Shown piece by piece: positions 62,765 to 64,000 of a DNA stretch of 64,000 nucleotides. Made by a program: the position numbers and the translations under genes. The stretch is from Flammeovirga sp. SJP92. GTDB lineage: Bacteria > Bacteroidota > Bacteroidia > Cytophagales > Flammeovirgaceae. The number at the start of each line of letters is the position of its first letter. The first letter of the stretch is position 1. Location: NCBI RefSeq assembly GCF_001583495.1, contig NZ_LQAQ01000093.1, forward strand, positions 434,001-498,000, read 5' to 3'. The notes beneath the pieces were generated by a model. That model saw only the letters and a list, made by a program, of their open reading frames with translations, searched no databases and was not told where the DNA came from.

Positions 62765-64000
62765 CTATGCAAAATCGTTAATGAAAACGTTCACTTGAGC
62801 ATTGTCACATAGGAAAAATCCTGGTGTGTAATAACTCGTTGTTGCAAAGTCTAAACGACCATCTCCGTTGAAATCACCGATTACAATTAATGAAGCTGAT
62901 GCAGTGGATACTCTCCATCTTTCAATCAATCCCTGCTCCAAGTCAATTACTTTATAGTAATAAACGCCTTGATTTGGCATAGGACCTCTTAGTGCGACTA
63001 AGAATTCGTCATCACCGTCTCCATCAAAATCCGCACAGATCACATGGTGAGTAGCTCCTTGTCCATGAGCATCAAAATCGCCGTAAGTGTCAATCACTTT
63101 ACGTGTCCAAGGTCCATCAGCAATACCGCCTTTATTTCTTCTTGTGTAAAGTGCCAATTTGTTACCATGGAATGGATCTAATGATACCATATAGCCATAA
63201 GGATCATCGCCTAATTTTCCGTAAGCGATGTTTGAACAACCTGTGAATCCGATGTCTTCATATTCACGATCACCTTCTGATAATGGAGCCGAATCCCACT
63301 TTCCAGTTTCAATATTGTAGTAGAACCAAGTCAATCCTTCCTCACTACAAATCAACATAGAGTCGTGCTTCTCACCAGAATAACCACCATATTTTCCTAA
63401 AAGAACATCATGTACTAAACGGAAATCTGTATCATTAACCACTCTTCCTTTCCACTCTCCTGCGTTTACAGGATCTTTGGGACGATCAAAAAGTGTCATG
63501 GCAATCGGCTGATGAATTCCTTCTCCGTAAGGCTTACAACCTACTACAGGAATACCCAGAAGTTCTAAGTTTTCAGACTGCGTGAAATAACCTAGTTTTA
63601 CTCTGTGCGTTGCTAATAGATCACTTACGAAGTGACGTTTCCAAGGTGTATTTTCTTTGTACTCACCTGGATTTTCTAGCCATGAAATCTTACCATCTTC
63701 AGGACGGCACCAGAAAGCACACGTTCCGAAGTTGTGAGAGATCACCAAATCTTTACGACCGTTGCCTGCAATATCAGCAACGTCAATCGCTACAGGTTCA
63801 GGGAATTTTGCAATAAGATGCTTTTCCCAAGTAGGGTTTTCATACCAAACTACCTCACCTTCAGCAAGACCAGAAGTGACAATATCCAGTTTTCCATTGC
63901 CATTTATATCAATCGCAGAAATCCAATATCCATCTTTTTGATTTTCTGCTAACGTGATTTTCTTAAACTTCGGAATCTTTACAGTTCCATCATTTAAGTA
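62765..64000 (-). CDS. FG-GAP/VCBS repeat protein, C-terminal part (cut by window edge)
   Basis: The minus-strand frame is open from base 64000 to the stop at 62765, so the N-terminus lies outside (at least 411 residues seen). FG-GAP-type repeats of the seven-bladed propeller kind recur: DINGNGKLDIVTSG, DIAGNGRKDLVISHN, DFDGDGDDEFLVALRG and DFNGDGRLDFATTSY, each with a DxDGDG-like calcium loop. A TTG at 63748 is not a real start. Such propellers bind carbohydrate or other proteins; here the gene leads a glucosidase/iolE operon, so a role in binding or splitting the same substrate is plausible. Export cannot be judged without the N-terminus. Confidence 0.8.
   Translation of the reverse strand, partial: YLNDGTVKIPKFKKITLAENQKDGYWISAIDINGNGKLDIVTSGLAEGEVVWYENPTWEKHLIAKFPEPVAIDVADIAGNGRKDLVISHNFGTCAFWCRPEDGKISWLENPGEYKENTPWKRHFVSDLLATHRVKLGYFTQSENLELLGIPVVGCKPYGEGIHQPIAMTLFDRPKDPVNAGEWKGRVVNDTDFRLVHDVLLGKYGGYSGEKHDSMLICSEEGLTWFYYNIETGKWDSAPLSEGDREYEDIGFTGCSNIAYGKLGDDPYGYMVSLDPFHGNKLALYTRRNKGGIADGPWTRKVIDTYGDFDAHGQGATHHVICADFDGDGDDEFLVALRGPMPNQGVYYYKVIDLEQGLIERWRVSTASASLIVIGDFNGDGRLDFATTSYYTPGFFLCDNAQVNVFINDFA

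Noticed and set aside
63746-63748. TTG start for the FG-GAP protein
   Set aside because: The frame stays open with clear FG-GAP repeats to the window edge, so the true start is outside.

Overview
The window looks like chromosome of a marine member of the Bacteroidota, most likely a Cytophagales bacterium of the Flammeovirga type. The basis is AT-rich DNA, SusC/SusD pairs, LytS-type kinases paired with LytTR regulators, TonB receptors with N-terminal carboxypeptidase-regulatory-like domains, secreted glycosidases, and several -7 promoter elements of the form TATATTTG that are typical of the phylum. The genus name is inference; no 16S rRNA or tRNA gene was seen.

Layout. 1-1.75 kb: three-subunit NAD(P) transhydrogenase operon (pntAA, pntAB, start of pntB), minus strand. 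2.3-6.65 kb: rpoC, standing alone with its own promoter rather than behind rpoB. 6.97-12.67 kb: a membrane-tethered transcription regulator divergent from a GH2 beta-galactosidase-like enzyme and a GH29 alpha-L-fucosidase-like lipoprotein. The cassette is bracketed by two related 66-bp direct repeats. 12.9-15.4 kb: outer-membrane protein, tsaE and alanine dehydrogenase. 15.6-23 kb: a giant alpha-2-macroglobulin-like protein carrying an internal SusC-like plug segment, and a divergent DUF1566 protein. 23-26.3 kb: nitroreductase with a divergent HxlR repressor, a ThrE-like exporter and a DUF4136 lipoprotein. 26.6-34.3 kb: susCD pair, divergent LytS/LytTR pair and a hydrolase. 35.4-36.1 kb: tpiA. 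36.1-37.4 kb: a gene-poor stretch with a candidate structured small RNA, overlapping dyads, an 80-bp repeat and a decayed gene.

37.4-43.7 kb: a second LytS/LytTR pair followed by its probable target, a TonB receptor with a DUF4249 lipoprotein, then an MFS transporter. 44-50.9 kb: DoxX-like protein, chalcone-isomerase-like protein, a repeat protein with a structured leader, DUF1254 protein, AraC regulator, BLUF blue-light sensor and a methyltransferase. 51.2-54.7 kb: acyl-CoA synthetase, DUF3124 lipoprotein and a zinc deacylase. 54.7-55 kb: a tandem 23-bp repeat array. 55.2-56.8 kb: KefB-type antiporter. 57.1-64 kb: a tight minus-strand operon with an FG-GAP protein, a glycogen-debranching-type enzyme, a GH63-like glucosidase and IolE, suggesting breakdown of an alpha-glucoside linked to inositol metabolism.

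How parts work together. In both LytTR loci the space before the receptor gene holds two 9-bp direct repeats exactly 21 bp apart that resemble the known LytTR operator, pointing toward the receptor gene. This predicts direct control of nutrient uptake by the neighbouring two-component system. The GH2/GH29 cassette uses a different logic, a one-piece membrane-spanning regulator. The strongest candidates for something undescribed are the 36.4-kb small RNA locus, the paired LytTR operators, the macroglobulin/SusC chimera and the IolE-glucosidase operon.
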